From Lycium barbarum (lineage: Eukaryota; Streptophyta; Magnoliopsida; Solanales; Solanaceae): 64,000 nucleotides of DNA. Location: contig NC_083348.1 of assembly GCF_019175385.1 (NCBI RefSeq), forward strand, positions 48,010,950 through 48,074,949, read 5' to 3'. Positions 46,171 through 59,688 of the stretch are shown here, in pieces. Each line of letters opens with the position of its first letter. Positions within the stretch are counted from its first letter, which is position 1. A program made the position numbers and the translations under genes. The notes under the pieces were generated by a model. It did no database searches, was not told the origin of the DNA, and was given only the letters and a program-made list of their open reading frames with translations.

Positions 46171-48227
46171 TGTCACGCCCCACGCCGGTGAGCCATGACG
46201 AGTGCCTAGTCTCTAGTGACCAAACACCCCTACACTCGTACCTGGATAATACTGACTAACAAGGGCCCATAAGTACCTCAAATTGAACTATACTAACTTA
46301 AGAAAGGAGGACATCATGAACTCTGTACAATCTGTATATATATAAACCGGAAAGAGCAATGCAAACCGACTAGGCCGCTACATATATTGTACACAAAACA
46401 ATAGGAGCCGACAAGGCTACATCATATATCATCTACGTACAACTGTCTACAGAACTCTACGGGAATAGAAAACTATAGAAAGGACGGGACAAGGCCCTGT
46501 CATACCCATATACATATCTACATCTCAAAAGTAGCATACCAAAATGAACTGCAGCTCCGGATTAAGTGGAGCACACTGACCACCGCTAGAGGAAAGTCCT
46601 CCTGAGCTGGACCGCCTGTCTGTCTGTCTATCTAAACCTGCGAGCATGAATGCAGCCCCCCAAGCAATAGGGGAGTCAGTACGAACAATGTACTGAGTAT
46701 GTAAGGCATAAGAGTAACACATACATAATAATCATGCATGGAATCTGAAGCTCATAAATCAACTGACTGTCTGAATACATCTGAATAACTGAATTTCTAA
46801 AAACATCTATATAACTGAATGTGCCTCTGCGGCGTACGATATGCATGCTCTCTTTAAAATCATGTACTTCTCTCTCTATATATATATATATAGTAAACTG
46901 CCCGACCGTGTAGGTACGGTGTTATCATCAACTAAATAATATATTGCCCAGCCATATAGGCACGGTGTTATCATCATCAATCCCACGTCCGGGACGATAT
47001 CATAAGCTGCCCACTAAAGTGGTGTGCGTATCTACGCGCCTGCCTGGCCGACTATAACGCGGCATGGTGTGAGAAAATAACTATACATATATATAAATGC
47101 ATGAAAGACTTAGGAAGGAATACTCTGGACTTCTTTGGCAACATAAGATCTCTGGAAGCCATAGACATAAAACATAGGAGGTCAAGGATGCGATGAATCC
47201 TATACCATCTAGGAGCAGAGTCTTTGGAACTCGCTTACTTTCTTTGTTCGTTCATAAAACAAGGATCATGCCAAATGAATGAACGGGACGGCCTTAACAT
47301 ACCTTGGAGCGTATCTAATCATCCAACGTCTACTTCTTGCAGTCGTAAGTCTACAATCAATATAACATAAACCTTCATTAGACCTTTTTCATCACTTACA
47401 ATCCAATTTAACTCAAACATCAACAACAACATCATCCATAACAATATCAACTCCTACATATCATAGTATAATCAATTCCACTCCAAATTATCCCTCAAAA
47501 TAGTCCTCAAACCCAACTTTAGCCCTATTCAACTTACAACTTTCATAACTACATTTCCTTTACTTAAAACCACTAAAACTTTTGATAATTAATTTAAACA
47601 CAAGGGTAAGAATCATATACATACCTTGAAGAGTCTAGTATTCCAAGAATCAAACTTTAACTCCAATTCCAAATCTTAACAACTTCAATAGAACCCTAGG
47701 AACAACTTTCCCTTCACAAGCTCGGGTTTACAGGTCTCGGATCTTGCTAAATCCTCACTATGATAATGGAAAATATTAAGAGGAATATTCTAGGACTTTC
47801 TCTGATTAGGGGAATGAAAATAATGGGAATAAAACGTGGTGCTACATATATATAGATGGGTCAAAAAGGTTCCAGTGGCTGCGGGTCGTCGACATATCGA
47901 CGGCCCATCGACTAGCTCCATCGTTCTACCACCAGAGAATCAGAGGCAGCAGTAACATCGACGGTCCACAACGATGACTTGTCGATGTGTCGACAGCCCA
48001 TCATGTGGACTAGTTCTGCAGGTTTTTCCTGGATCACTCCAATTCGTGTCGATTCGATTCGTTTAAGTTCTAATCTTGTAGTATTGCAAGAAACATGTAC
48101 TTATACTTTGGTACACGCGGGGTACGGAAATTAATATCATAAAAATTCGAGTACCGGTCTCCATACTAAGGGTATAAACCACTCATAAGCCAAGGACTTC
48201 TTTGCGACAAAAATGAGAGGTGTAACA
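46171..48227 (-). repeat. Element H 3' LTR (2057 bp)
   Basis: Starts TGTTACACCTCTC at 48227 and ends GGGGCGTGACA at 46171 on the minus strand. U3 has ATCGACGG-type inverted repeats (47885-48003), then a TATA box CTATATATATG at about 47850. Leader landmarks: donor CAAG|GTATGT at 47624, acceptor ATTGTAG ending 47351, 48-nt segment 47350-47303, donor CAAG|GTATGTTAAGG at 47302, double hairpin at about 46655-46700, acceptor CTCGCAG at about 46638. Short repeats with GCACGGTGTTATCATCA occur at about 46905-46980. Confidence 0.88.
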
Positions 48228-48267
48228 TCCCCCCCCCCCCCCCCCGAAATATTCGTCCTCGAATGTT
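48228..48267 (-). promoter_or_regulatory. Polypurine tract of element H with a run of 17 G, and hairpin
   Basis: Plus-strand C17 at 48229-48245 is G17 on the coding strand, touching the LTR. 48248-48267 is AACATTCG-AGGA-CGAATATT on the minus strand, an 8-bp stem with one A-C mismatch. Confidence 0.8.
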
Positions 48268-48456
48268 TATGCAAGTCATGGGCTATAAAAATTTCGACAG
48301 CGTTTTCCCTGTAAATATATCAATCCCACCTGTCCACAGCAACCCAAAATAATGGTACACTGGGCCACATGCTAAAATATACAACACCATGGCCTCATAC
48401 GACCAATCTCAATAACTATAAATGAAATCAATTCCTGGGGGTGATGATGCCTCAGA
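48268..48456 (-). other. 3' untranslated part of element H before LTR I
   Basis: No coding potential; continues at 51087 after LTR I is removed. Confidence 0.6.
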
Positions 48457-48461
48457 CTGAG

Positions 48462-51081
48462 TGTCATGACCCAAACCGATGGGCCATGACTAGGGCCCGA
48501 GCTGGACACTCGTATAGAAACCTGTTAGCTATAATCAAACTGATACTAGGACATTGTGGAAAATTTGTAAAAACTTGTTGTAAACTCATAATTCCATATA
48601 TCAAAATGAACCTGTCACCCGATGAGTCGCAATTAACCAAACATAACAAAATATGCAAGCCAACAAGGCTGCCACTATACGCGGGAATATCCAAAACGAA
48701 CTACATCTGTATAGCTGACCAAACCATATATACAACCCATATATGTCTACAGACCTTTAAGAGTATAACAAAGTCTATGTCAAAAGGATCTGTACGAAAA
48801 TAGCTCAAGCTCCGGAACAATGGAGCTCCTCAAGCCGCTGGGCAGAAGTCTTAAGCCGGAGGATCACCAAACTGAGTGTCTGTACCTGCGGGCGTGAAAT
48901 GCAGCCCCTGAAGAAAGGGGGTCAGTATGAATAATGTACTGAGTATGTAAGACATAAATAAGAACATATATGGATATGAAAGGTAACATGGAATGGGGGG
49001 GGATAACTTGTACATATTAAAATCATATGTACACAAGCACCTATTTATATATATATATACACATATAATATAAATATTAGTGTTGCGAAACGTGCAACCC
49101 GATCCATAAATGTTAGTGCTGTGGAACGTACAGCCCAATCCATAATCATCATATATTAGTGAAGAGGAACGCACAACCCAATCCATATAAGTTAGTGCTG
49201 AGGAACGTACGGCCCGATCCATATAATTTAGTGCTGAGGAACGTATGGCCCGATCCATATAAGTTAGTACCGAGGAACATATGGCCCGGTCCATATAAGT
49301 TAGTGCGGAGGAACATACGGCCCGATCCAGATAAGTTAGTGCCGAGGAATGTACGGCCCGATCCATATAAGTTAGTGTCGAGGAACGTACGGCCCAATCC
49401 ATATAAGTTAGTGCCGAGGAATGTACGGCCCGATCCATATAAGTTAGTGCCGAGGAATGTACGACCCTTTCGGGGCTCGTTGTTATCGGTACATGACCCT
49501 TTCGAGACTCGTTGTTATCCGGACACGGCCCTTTCGGGACTCGTTGTTATCCCCAACTGATCAGTGGGATGCAATGCATACATAAAAATAATGCATAAAT
49601 GAAGTCAACATCATCATTAGCATTATCATTATCACTATATCCTTTCTTAGAAGATCACCTATCGTAAGGTGAAGTCGACGATGTCGTGGGAGTCTCGAGA
49701 ATCATGAACTTAGATAGCATTGAAAATAAAATCATTATCTTCACTATATCTCACCTCGAAGGAACGAGTAAAATGAGGTGAGACAATCAACAATAAGTAA
49801 GATCAAGGGATTCATGGAATGACTCAATAATCTCATAATGCCCTTAAATCATAGCTTCGGAATTTCAAGAATAAAATCATCATCATATTCATCATAGAAA
49901 GCATCTCATCCTTAGTATCATAAAAAGCTTTAAGACTCATGAATTTCTAGCTTTTGAAAACAAGGAGGTTATGGAAACATTTACGGAATAATAACATAGG
50001 AATCATGCCTTTGAAAGAAAGGGACGAGCCTTAACATACCTGTTCAGCCTCCAACTATCTACACTTATTCGTCCGAGCTCGTAAGTCTACATTTAAGAGG
50101 ATTCACACTATCATTAGACTCATCATAGTATACTTGTGTTAAGCTTTCAAGTTAAACTGTTCTATATCCTGCCGAAAATCGGGCAGCATCTCCCCTGCTT
50201 ATATGCCTAGCCCGAAACGTCAACGTAGCAACCAATAACAACAACAACAATACCAACATCAATAACATCATTTCCAACACCAATATATAACATAAAATAC
50301 CCCACACACTGTTTTTTGACTTCCATAACTAACCAACTTACTATACAATTATTTAACCACTCTATCTTCTTGAATGAACCGGTATTAGCATAAATAGAAA
50401 GAGATCCATACCTTACTCTTGATGAAGTAGCAATATCTCCGATATCCGCCTTGAATCCACGTCAAAATCCACCGCAAAACAAGACTACAATCACAACCAC
50501 AGGCTACCCGGACCTAAACTAATATTCTGCCACTTGAAAATTGCTCACTTTTTGATACCCTCACTCTCTCTACTGATTTTTGGAAATTTCTGGGCAGAAT
50601 CTGGTGAAAAAAAGGGGTTTTTACCCTTTATATAGGGGTCAAATTCGGGTCGGGTCTCTGTAGCAGTTACTGTAGCACGTGATTCTGCTTTATCACACGA
50701 ACTTGTAACGTCCATAATTCTCTACTCTGATGTCCTATTGATGAGCGGTTTTCTGCGTTGGAAACTAGACTCAACAAACTTCATTTTAGGCTTTGGTTTC
50801 GCTTTAAAAAACTTCACATGCTAAGAGATATTCGTCCCTCAAGTTGGACCAAAAATTTCACACAAAACTTCACCCATCCTTTCTCCAAAGTCGTACTACT
50901 CCATTTCTTCCACTCTTTTCCATATAAAACCTTCCGGTATACCTTATATACATCCTTCACTCATAAAATATACTTACTAATTCTTGCTCATTACATTCTA
51001 ATGTGGTTTTACTTAACCATAACTCAACGTACTTATGTTTCAAATTTGATAAGTGCATCTTCGAAGATACGGGGTGTAACA
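48462..51081 (-). mobile_element. Solo LTR I (2620 bp) with perfect target duplication
   Basis: Starts TGTTACACCCCG at 51081 and ends GGGTCATGACA at 48462 on the minus strand. CTGAG flanks it at 48457-48461 and 51082-51086. TATA box CTATATAAAGG at about 50627. Donor TAAG|GTATGG at about 50411, acceptor ATGTAG near 50087, a segment of about 47 nt, donor CAG|GTATGTTAAGG near 50040, double hairpin about 48900-48940, acceptor CCCGCAG at about 48887. No coding interior. Confidence 0.93.
49075..49478 (-). repeat. 36-bp tandem repeat, about 11 units, in LTR I
   Basis: Plus-strand unit is of the form GTTAGTGCCGAGGAACGTACGG followed by CCCGATCCATATAA. The regular 36-bp period is clear from 49191 to 49478; earlier units are more diverged. 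Units are directly abutting. The same unit occurs three times in the E LTR (5595-5715), so it expanded here. A second array of three 36-bp units (GACCCTTTCG...CTCGTTGTTATC) follows at about 49461-49555. Confidence 0.92.
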
Positions 51082-51086
51082 CTGAG

Positions 51087-52480
51087 CCTCCTGAGACGAT
51101 GAAAATAAATATGGGTATCTAGCCTTCATCTCCTCTTCATCCTCCTAAGTCATTTCTTCTACATTATTATTTCTCTAAAGAACTTTAACGGAAGCCACAT
51201 CCTTAGTTCGCAATCGACAAACTTGCCTATCTAGTATAGCCAGTAGGGTTTCCTCATATGATAACTGTTCAGTCACCTGGATATCATCTACCGGTACAAA
51301 CCTTGAAGGATATCCGATACACGTACGGAGCATGGACACATAGAACAATGGATGCACATACTCCAACTCAGAAGGTAGTTCTATCTCATATGCCACCTTA
51401 TCCACCGTACGAATAATTCTGTACCGCCCGATGTAACGAGGGCTTAACTTACCCTTCTTACCAAATCTCATCACTCCCTTCATAGGCGAAACTTTCAGGA
51501 AGACCCAATCGCCTATCTCAAACTCCAGCTTACGCCGTCGATTATCTATATAAGATTTCTGTCGACTCTGTGCCGCCAGTAATCTTCCTTGAATCACTTT
51601 CACCTTGTCAACTGCTTGTTGAATTAAATCTGGGCCTACCAGCTGATTATCTCCAACATCAAACTATCCTATAGGTGACCTACATCTCTACCCATATAAA
51701 GCCTCATAAGGAGCTATCTGCATAATGGAAGGATAACTGTTATTAGATGCAAATTCAATAAGAGGAAAATGATCATCCCAGCTACCTCGGAAGTCAATTA
51801 CACACACTCTCAGCATATCCTCAAGTGTTTGGATAGTACGCTCAGCTTGTCCATCTGTCTGCGGATGAAATGCAGTACTAAGACTCACCTAAGTCCCCAA
51901 TCCATTCTGAAAAGATTTTCAGAAGTTAGTTGTAAATTGCGCTCCTCTATCTGAAATAATGGTTGTAGGAACACCATGAAGTCGTACAATCTCTTTAAGA
52001 TAGAGCTTCGCATAATCTTCAGCTGAATAAGTAATTCTGATAGGCAGGAAGTGGGCTGACTTGGTAAGTCTATCAACTATGACCCATATCAAATCATACT
52101 TCCGCTGAGTATGGGGCAAACCTGTAATGAAATCCATATTGATTACCTCTCATTTCAATGTCGGAATCACTATAGCCTGTAATAAACCTCCGGGCTTCTG
52201 GTGCTCTATCTTGAGTTGCTAACAATTTGGACATTGAGCGATAAATTCTGCTATATCTCTTTTCATACCATCCCACCAATAAACTTTTTTGATATCATGA
52301 TACATCTTTGTTTTGCCCGAATGAATAGAATAGCGAGAATAATGAACTTCTCCCATAACTTGCCGATGAAACCCTGCAACATTAGGAACGCACAATCTAC
52401 CTCTATACTTGAGTACTCCATCTCCTGTGATCACGAAGGGTGTCTTTTCTTTCTAAGGAGCTGTATCCCGATAATGAACT
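51087..52480 (-). pseudogene. pol: Integrase and chromodomain tail of element H
   Basis: Readable pieces: zinc region with HSGKTKMYHDIKKVYWWDGMK and CPNC (about 52330-52222), catalytic core with MDFITGLPHTQRKYD (52137) and SDRGAQFTTNF (about 51950-51919), then [15 protein letters not shown] in another frame (51688-51888), then the C-terminal [17 protein letters not shown] and ILDRQV (51603-51175), ending in a degraded chromodomain with stops. Several stops and frame changes make it inactive. It matches G and K in order and spacing. Confidence 0.88.
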
Positions 52481-53032
52481 AACACAGGATCCTCGTATTG
52501 GTGTTCTTTTATCTCAGCTACCAAGGATGACATTGCGGTATCTCGAACCGTAACTCCTATATCACCTGAGTCTAACAACCGAAGCCCAAGGTTAGCTAAC
52601 CGATGAACTTCACGGATCATTTCTCTCTTCTCTGGCAGCACATATGATAGGCTAGCCATGGATTTGTGACTAAGAGCATCAGCTAATACATTAGCCTTTC
52701 CAGGATGGTACAGAATATCAACATCATAATCTTTCAGCAACTCTAGTCATCGCCTCCGACGTAAATTCAAGTCCTTATGCTTAAAGATATACTACATGCT
52801 TTTGTGATCAGTATAAATACCAACATGAACATTGTATAAGTAGTGTCTCAACATCTTCAAGGCATGGATCACTGCAGCTAACTCCAGATCATGGGTTGGA
52901 TAATTCTTCTCGTGCTTCTTCAGCTGTCTAGAAGCATAACCGACAACCTTGTCGTGCTGCATTAATACACAGCCCAAACCAATACCTGAAGCATCACCAT
53001 ATATCACATAGCCATATGTTCCCTCTGGAAGA
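52453..53032 (-). pseudogene. pol: RNase H domain of element H
   Basis: Contains [39 protein letters not shown] and, after a stop, [26 protein letters not shown]. The first catalytic Asp is preserved. A stop near 52792 and frame breaks inactivate it. It is cut at its N-terminal side by solo LTR J (target GTTAA). Confidence 0.87.
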
Positions 53033-53037
53033 GTTAA

Positions 53038-56015
53038 TGTCACGACCCAACCCCGTAGGCCGTGACTAGTGCCCGAACTGGGCACCCGAACACACTCATC
53101 AAATCCGAATCACATACAGATAGCGTATACGGGCACAACTATCACACGCTGCCTCAAATTATATCAAACTGTCTCAGACACATTTCAAACACAACCATAT
53201 ATGTACATATATATCAGAAGCCGACAAGGCTATCAAATGGCGCAACGGCCCAAAACATATACAAACGCACGCCGACAAGGTTGCCATGGCAAGTGGGATC
53301 ATACAAACACACCCGTACAGAAGTAAGCATAAAACCCACATATACGTCTACAGACCTCTAAACAGACCAACTGAATCATATGGCGGGACAGGGCCCCGCC
53401 GTACCCCTGAACAAATACATACATATGCAACGAACGAATATATATACCAAAATGTAGGCTCCGGAATAAGAGGAGCACTCCAAACAACAGAAGAGGGTAT
53501 CCTAAACGGCTGGATCACCAAACTGTGCGTCTACACCTGCGGGCATGAAACGCAGCCCCCCGAAGAAAGGGGGTCAGTGCGAAATATGTACTGAATATGC
53601 AAAGCAGAAGATACAGAAAATAAATCTGAGGCATAAACGAAATAGAAGTACAGAACATAAGTGCAAACCCAAAATATCAAAATGTTCACTCTCAAAATAT
53701 AAGTCATGCATAGGGCACAGGGAATATGGTCGCCCGCCCGTCGATGGCACCATAACACAGCATAACACCAGAAGGTTCAAATCTCCGTATCCCCGTCACA
53801 CATCATAACACAGCATAACGCCATACACAGCATAACGCCAAATATAAGTGGAACCCGGCCCTCTAGCGAGTGGCTCGGTGAACCATCAATACAGCATAAC
53901 ACCGGAATATATCAAAGTGCGCACGACTACAGAACCGGCCCGGGAACCGGCGAAAGATATAACAGAACGCACGAGCAGAGTCATGAGTAACCATATGCAT
54001 AAAATCATTATCATAGACTCAATTATAAGTAAAATGACCGTACTTTGAAAATCGAGATAATAGCCATACTACATTCTTTTAAAAGTCCTCCGAATTACAT
54101 AAAGGAAAGTCGCGGGACCCACGGATGGGTATCGACCCAAGCCGGGCCCGCCTATGGAAAACATACTTATCATACGCCATGCAAACTCCTACGAAGATAT
54201 CGAAGCAATCCGAGCCTTTCTGTGAAAGTTACGGCGTTCATAGTTACGGAATTCTTTAAAATAAAACTTTTAGTGCAACATTGGAAATCAATTATTTCGA
54301 AAACATAAGGGTTCATATTTCATCACATCAAACATACGAATGCCAAGGAATATATATAGAGATCATAACATACTCGGATTGCGGATTTAGAATTTCCTCG
54401 AGTCTCGTGACATAGCCTATTTATAACTAAGACATGCCAAAAGAAAGAAGGTTGAGCTTTACATACCTCGTACGCACTCCAAGCTAACTCAACTCAAGCT
54501 AATCCAACCTACGCCTCGGGCTCCCTAAGGTCTACAAACACGTCATCGAGTATTACACATTAGCCATCGGCACTAGGCAATTTATTCCAAACTAACACTT
54601 AATTCTACAGTAATTTGGGCAGCATTTCCCTTGTAAATAAGCCAACCCCGAGAATTTAACTCGGCCAGAATCAACAACAACAACAACAACAACAACAATA
54701 ATCAACCTAGCAACCCCAATGACCAATGCGAAAGATAATATAACATTAACAACTCTCTTTCACATCATTCGACAACATTCATAATATTCAATTCGACGGC
54801 TTACATTCAAGCCATATTATCGCTCATCCATTCAATTTCCAACCCGAACCCTTACCAACGATATTGAAGGACATGTTAAACAATTTACATAATATTTCCA
54901 ACAATCCAATAATTGTTCCAATTTACTCGAAAACAGTCCCCAAACCCGAGAACCCCACTATAACACACTCCTCATTTTCAAATCATGATTTGTATCAACA
55001 ATCCACACTATAACGATAGCATTCTCATAAATGTACAACTTACATCAAACGCACAATAACCCCCAAACCAGCCCATATAATTTCAACATCAATCTTGAGT
55101 CATTAAACGCTCATTTCCAAACTAGAATTCATAACAACAACAACTAAAACACTAAGCGATATTAATTCATCCTTTGCCACGCATGGGAGGCTACACACGG
55201 CCACATACCCACATACACATTTAAATGGTTCTCATTTATTTCTTCACCCTACAACAATCAAACATGCTACATAGAATTAATTCATCACCTCAACACCACA
55301 CAACATACACACACCTCATACGGCTAACACACCAAGCACACAACCCACTTCCAACATACCCTATCTCATGATTTTCATTCATTTTAGCATACTACAACAT
55401 GCATACAACATTCACAACACATAAACAAGACCAAATCTTACCTTTCTTCTCCAATTCCACAAATAGGCTAGGGTTTGCGATCTACTAAACGGAGGGCTTG
55501 ATCGCTCCAACAACGCTTCCACGCTACTTAGGGACCTCCAATTAGCGGATTTGCACCAAGGAAATAATTTTGGGGTGGCTAGCATTGGACTTGGTTTTCT
55601 ATGGTTCTTGGCCGAGGGTTTGGTGTTGAAGTTCTTCAACTTCTTGATTTTCTTGCTAAGTATGGAATGAGAGAAGATGACTTAGAAGTCATCTCTTAAG
55701 TTCCCATACTAACTCTCCAAGTGTCCATGGCCCACACAAGTGTTGGACCATTTAAAATTGGTCACAACAATGTGTGGGACTCACTCCAACCACACGGCCA
55801 AAGGGCTTCATTTAGCAAGATTTCAACTTCCAAATTTGTGACTTTTGGTCCCAACTTTTCCTAATTGTTCCATGCCAACAATTTCATGTACATCTTATGT
55901 CTCCAAATAGAATCGAAGGTCAAGAATCCCGACTTCAAGTCCCGGAATGGTCTTGGCCCTAACTTATCATAGTTAATCCGGGTTGTCCCAATGTATAAAA
56001 ATACGAGACATAACA
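53038..56015 (-). mobile_element. Solo LTR J (2978 bp) with perfect target duplication
   Basis: Starts TGTTATGTCTCG at 56015 and ends GGGTCGTGACA at 53038 on the minus strand. GTTAA flanks it at 53033-53037 and 56016-56020. Donor AAAG|GTAAGA at 55441, acceptor TTTGTAG ending 54532, a 64-nt segment, donor GAG|GTATGTAAAG at about 54467, double hairpin about 53555-53600, acceptor CCCGCAG near 53537. No coding interior. Confidence 0.94.
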
Positions 56016-56020
56016 GTTAA

Positions 56021-56718
56021 GATAGGTGTTGAGGTTAACTTGTCCTTCAATATCTGAAAACTCCACTCACACGTATCTGTCTGCTGGAACTTAGCTGATT
56101 TCTGGGTCAGCTTAGTTAATGGGGCTGAAACACAAGAAAATCCTTTGACGAACCTTCTATAATACCCTGCTAGACCCAAGAAACTACGTATCTCCGTTGG
56201 TGTCGTGGGCCTTGGCCAATTCTTCACAGCTTCGATCTTTTGACTATCCACTCTAATGCCTTCACCTGAAATAATGTGGCCATGAAAAGCCACAGAGTTC
56301 AACCAGAACTTATACTTGGAGAACTTGGCATATAACTCTCTATCTCGAAGGACTCTAAGCACTGCACGTAGATGATTTGCGTGATCAGCCTCTGACGGTG
56401 AGTAAACCAGAATATCATCTATAAACACAATCACGAACAAATCTAGGAATGGTCTGAATACACGATTCATCAAGTTCACGAATACGGCTGGAGCATTAGT
56501 TAACCTGAATGACATAACACAAAACTCATAGTGCCCATATCTAGTCTGAAATGCCGTCTTCGAAATATCTTCCTCCTTCACCCTAACCTGATGATATCCC
56601 ACTATTAAGTCTATCTTCGAGAAATATTTAGCACCCTCCAGCTGATCAAATAAATTGTCAATCCTGCGAAGCAGATACTTATTCTTCACAGTCACCATAG
56701 AATCAGAGGCGGCAGCAA
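56021..56718 (-). pseudogene. pol: Reverse transcriptase of element H (partial)
   Basis: Reads from [23 protein letters not shown] through [17 protein letters not shown], catalytic FIDDILVYS and the RT connection [17 protein letters not shown] to the RNase H start, where J interrupts. The stretch is open across its length, better preserved than the integrase of H. At the N-terminal side about 25 bp (56690-56718) do not match the expected RT codons; then element K begins. GYHQV is preceded by DLIV instead of the usual DLRS. Confidence 0.88.
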
Positions 56719-59653
56719 TGTCACGACCCAACCCCGTGGGCCGCGACTGGCACCCTACCTGGGTACCCAGACCAAATCGCATATTCGTTACCAAATCCAA
56801 ACTTATTTCAGAATTTGATAAAAGTCATATCAAACATAATTTATATCAAAAATATGTCCTAAGTGGTCGCACAAATCAAAATGTCATATCGAATCCAAAC
56901 GGAGCGGTGGAATACACATCGCCGGTCACAAGTGCACATATAAGCATAAGGGCCATTTAGGGCCATCATAACAAACGGACCGCTTTAAGATCAGAAAACA
57001 AAATCAAACAAACATATATAGGACCCTCGCCCCACATATATGACTACAGGCCTCTACGAATTCAAAACAAATACATATGGTGAGACAGGGCCCCGCCGTA
57101 CCCAAATAGTCAAATGTACAGAATATATACATAGCAAAAGAAGTCTGTACCAAAAGTGGACTCCGAGTCAAGAAGGAGTACTCCGAAATAGCAAAGAGTG
57201 AAGCCTGCAGTGGAGGACCACCAATGTCTGTACCTGCGGGCATGAAACGCAGCCCCCGAAGAAGTGGGTCAGTACGAACTATGTACTGAGTATGTAAAGC
57301 ACGGAGTACAGAAATATGAGTCAAAACTGAAAGCAAACCGGATATCAAAGGGAAGTACCAATCAGTATGTCAAAATCCGTATCAAATCATATACATATAC
57401 ATAATGCAAACGAAATCATGCAAATGCTCAAGAACGTGGTCGCCACTCCGACGCTGGCGCCACACACAGCATAACACCAGAAGGTTTCGAATCTCCGTAC
57501 ATCCCCGAACACAAACGTAAGTAAGCGTATTGCATCACTATCCATATCACAGCATAACTCCAAACGGAACCCGGCCCTACGGCGAGGCCTCCGGAATCGT
57601 AACACAGCATACGGCCGAATTATCATAGGGCGCACGATTCATAACCGGCCCGGGAACCGGTGAACGAAGTCAAAATAAGGCACGAGCAGAGTCGTGAGCA
57701 AACAAATGCAATTTATATTTCAAAATAGCCTTTCAAAACTTAATAATCTCATAAGTCATCTCATAAACCAAAATAGTAGAATGATTAGTTCATACGAAAG
57801 TTTATCTCACAAATTGTTTCCAAAGTGGTACGTATGGCTCAAACGAAACTTAACATATCATAATAGTCAAAACATATTTCATAGAGGGAAGTTTCAAGGT
57901 CGAAGATCTCATATCGAAGTTCATCCAAAAAGGGAGCCCAATAGGACAAATAGGGCGTCTCGGGGTTAGCGGGCCCACCTCGAGTCAAATTGAGGTGGCG
58001 AACATAATTTACGAACATTTAAAGGCCAAAAGATCATACATAATGATTTCAAAGTGACCCGATCACATTTCGATAAGTTTCGAACATTTGGTTGCATTCT
58101 AGCCAAAACAGAGCCTTTAGGCTTCAATTGAATTGAATGAATAGTAGTCGTTTTGTAGATCGGGTTTCGAGGAGCAGAAATGCTCCGGAGGTTCCAATAT
58201 TCACCTAACATACTAAGACATGCCAAACGAAGAAGTGGGAAGCTTTACATACCTTATGGACGTCTTATGCTTTCCTTAAAATCAAATCCCGTTTCGTCCA
58301 GAATCTGCAAATGGTCAAAGTTACCAATTAGAGATTCTTAGGCTTAAGATTTCCATTAACTTGATTTTTGTCTACCGAAATTTCGGCAGCATTTCCCCTG
58401 TAAATCTAACACCCCCGAGACTTAGCTCGGCTCAAAATACATCAACAACAACAACCCAAACGTCATCAAACAACACAAACCATAATCAAATCATTCTAGC
58501 TTCAAAGTTCTATCTTACTACCCAAATTGGCAACTTTCATTCAAACTTCACAATTCCAAACTTATATCCACATTATTGTATTCATTCACTCATTTAAGAT
58601 TATTCAATCACATCCCAATTATGTTCCAAACCATATACAAAATTTCCCGAAGTTCATTACTTTCCATATTCTATCCAAAACATCAAAAGCCACGACGAAC
58701 ATTCTAACTTGGATCGTTTCATTCCGAATTCACTAACATCAACTATAAGTCACATTTAAAGTCTTTTAGTATCATAGATGTACAATGATATACACAATTA
58801 TACCAAAGGTATATACTTTCCGATAATGTTCCGAAATCATTTTCCAACACCAATTCAATTCGTTAAACAATCATTTACGTCATAAATGTCACAACGACAC
58901 AATAAACAAACCAAACAAGATCAATTCACATTTCTTTCTTCTTCCTAGGGCACACGGCCATGACATCAAATATACATACACCCACGGTTTTGCACACACA
59001 TCAAAACAACGGAATTCTCGTCTATTCTCAATCCTTAACACATTCATACCAATTCCATAACATTAGAGTAACAAAATTCTTACCTTTTCTTGAAAATCCG
59101 ACTTGTCGCAAACGTGATTCTTCCACCAAATAACTTGTATCACGTTGAAGAGCGTCTTGCGCTTGCTATAACTACAACAAGGACACGATTTTTAGGATTA
59201 AAACAAGGCTAGCAAAATTTTTCTTTCTCTCTATTTCTTGTTCGGCCGAGAGCCCTTTGAAAGGGTGTTCTTCAATTTTTTTTTGTGTTTGTTTGGTTTC
59301 TTGAAGATTCTAAAGACCAAGCATGATATATATCTATATAAGAGTCATGTGCATAGCACATGACATTAAAAAAAATGGGTTTGGGCCAAGCCAGGTGGCC
59401 GGCCACCCCATTACTCTTGGGCTTAAATTTTGTTCTAATTTTTTCTTGGCCCAATTCATTAAAAGTCCCGTTTTGTAATTCCCGAAACTAATTTCCGAAA
59501 TTCCAAGTTTACCCTCGGCCTTCCCCAATGTCTTAACATTGATGATTTCATAACCAACATAATCATATCAACTTGAATCAAAATGTTTCTTCATAACACA
59601 CAAGTCTTACTTATTTCTCGAATTCCAATTATACGAAAACACGGGACATAACA
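56719..59653 (-). repeat. Element K 3' LTR (2935 bp)
   Basis: Starts TGTTATGTCCCG at 59653, ends GGGTCGTGACA at 56719. TATA box TATATAG at about 59334-59340. Donor AAAAG|GTAAGA at 59083, acceptor ATTTGCAG ending 58305, 52-nt segment 58304-58253, donor ATAAG|GTATGTAAAG at 58252, double hairpin about 57255-57295, acceptor CCCGCAG near 57236. TACCGAAATTTCGGCAGC palindromic block near 58375. Confidence 0.94.
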
Positions 59654-59688
59654 TTCTCCCCCCTTAAGAACATTCGTCCCCGAATGTT
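59654..59688 (-). promoter_or_regulatory. Polypurine tract and hairpin of element K
   Basis: The coding strand reads TTAAGGGGGGAGAA next to the LTR. 59669-59688 is AACATTCG-GGGA-CGAATGTT, identical to G. Confidence 0.85.

Noticed and set aside
48851..49438. 195-codon open frame with repeated MDRAVHSSALTY-like units
   Set aside because: It is a reading of the 36-bp tandem array, whose period is divisible by three; the opposite strand is equally open.
49075..49478. Possible CRISPR array (regular 36-bp repeats)
   Set aside because: Units abut with no unique spacers, lie inside a solo LTR and occur in a plant context; it is a minisatellite.
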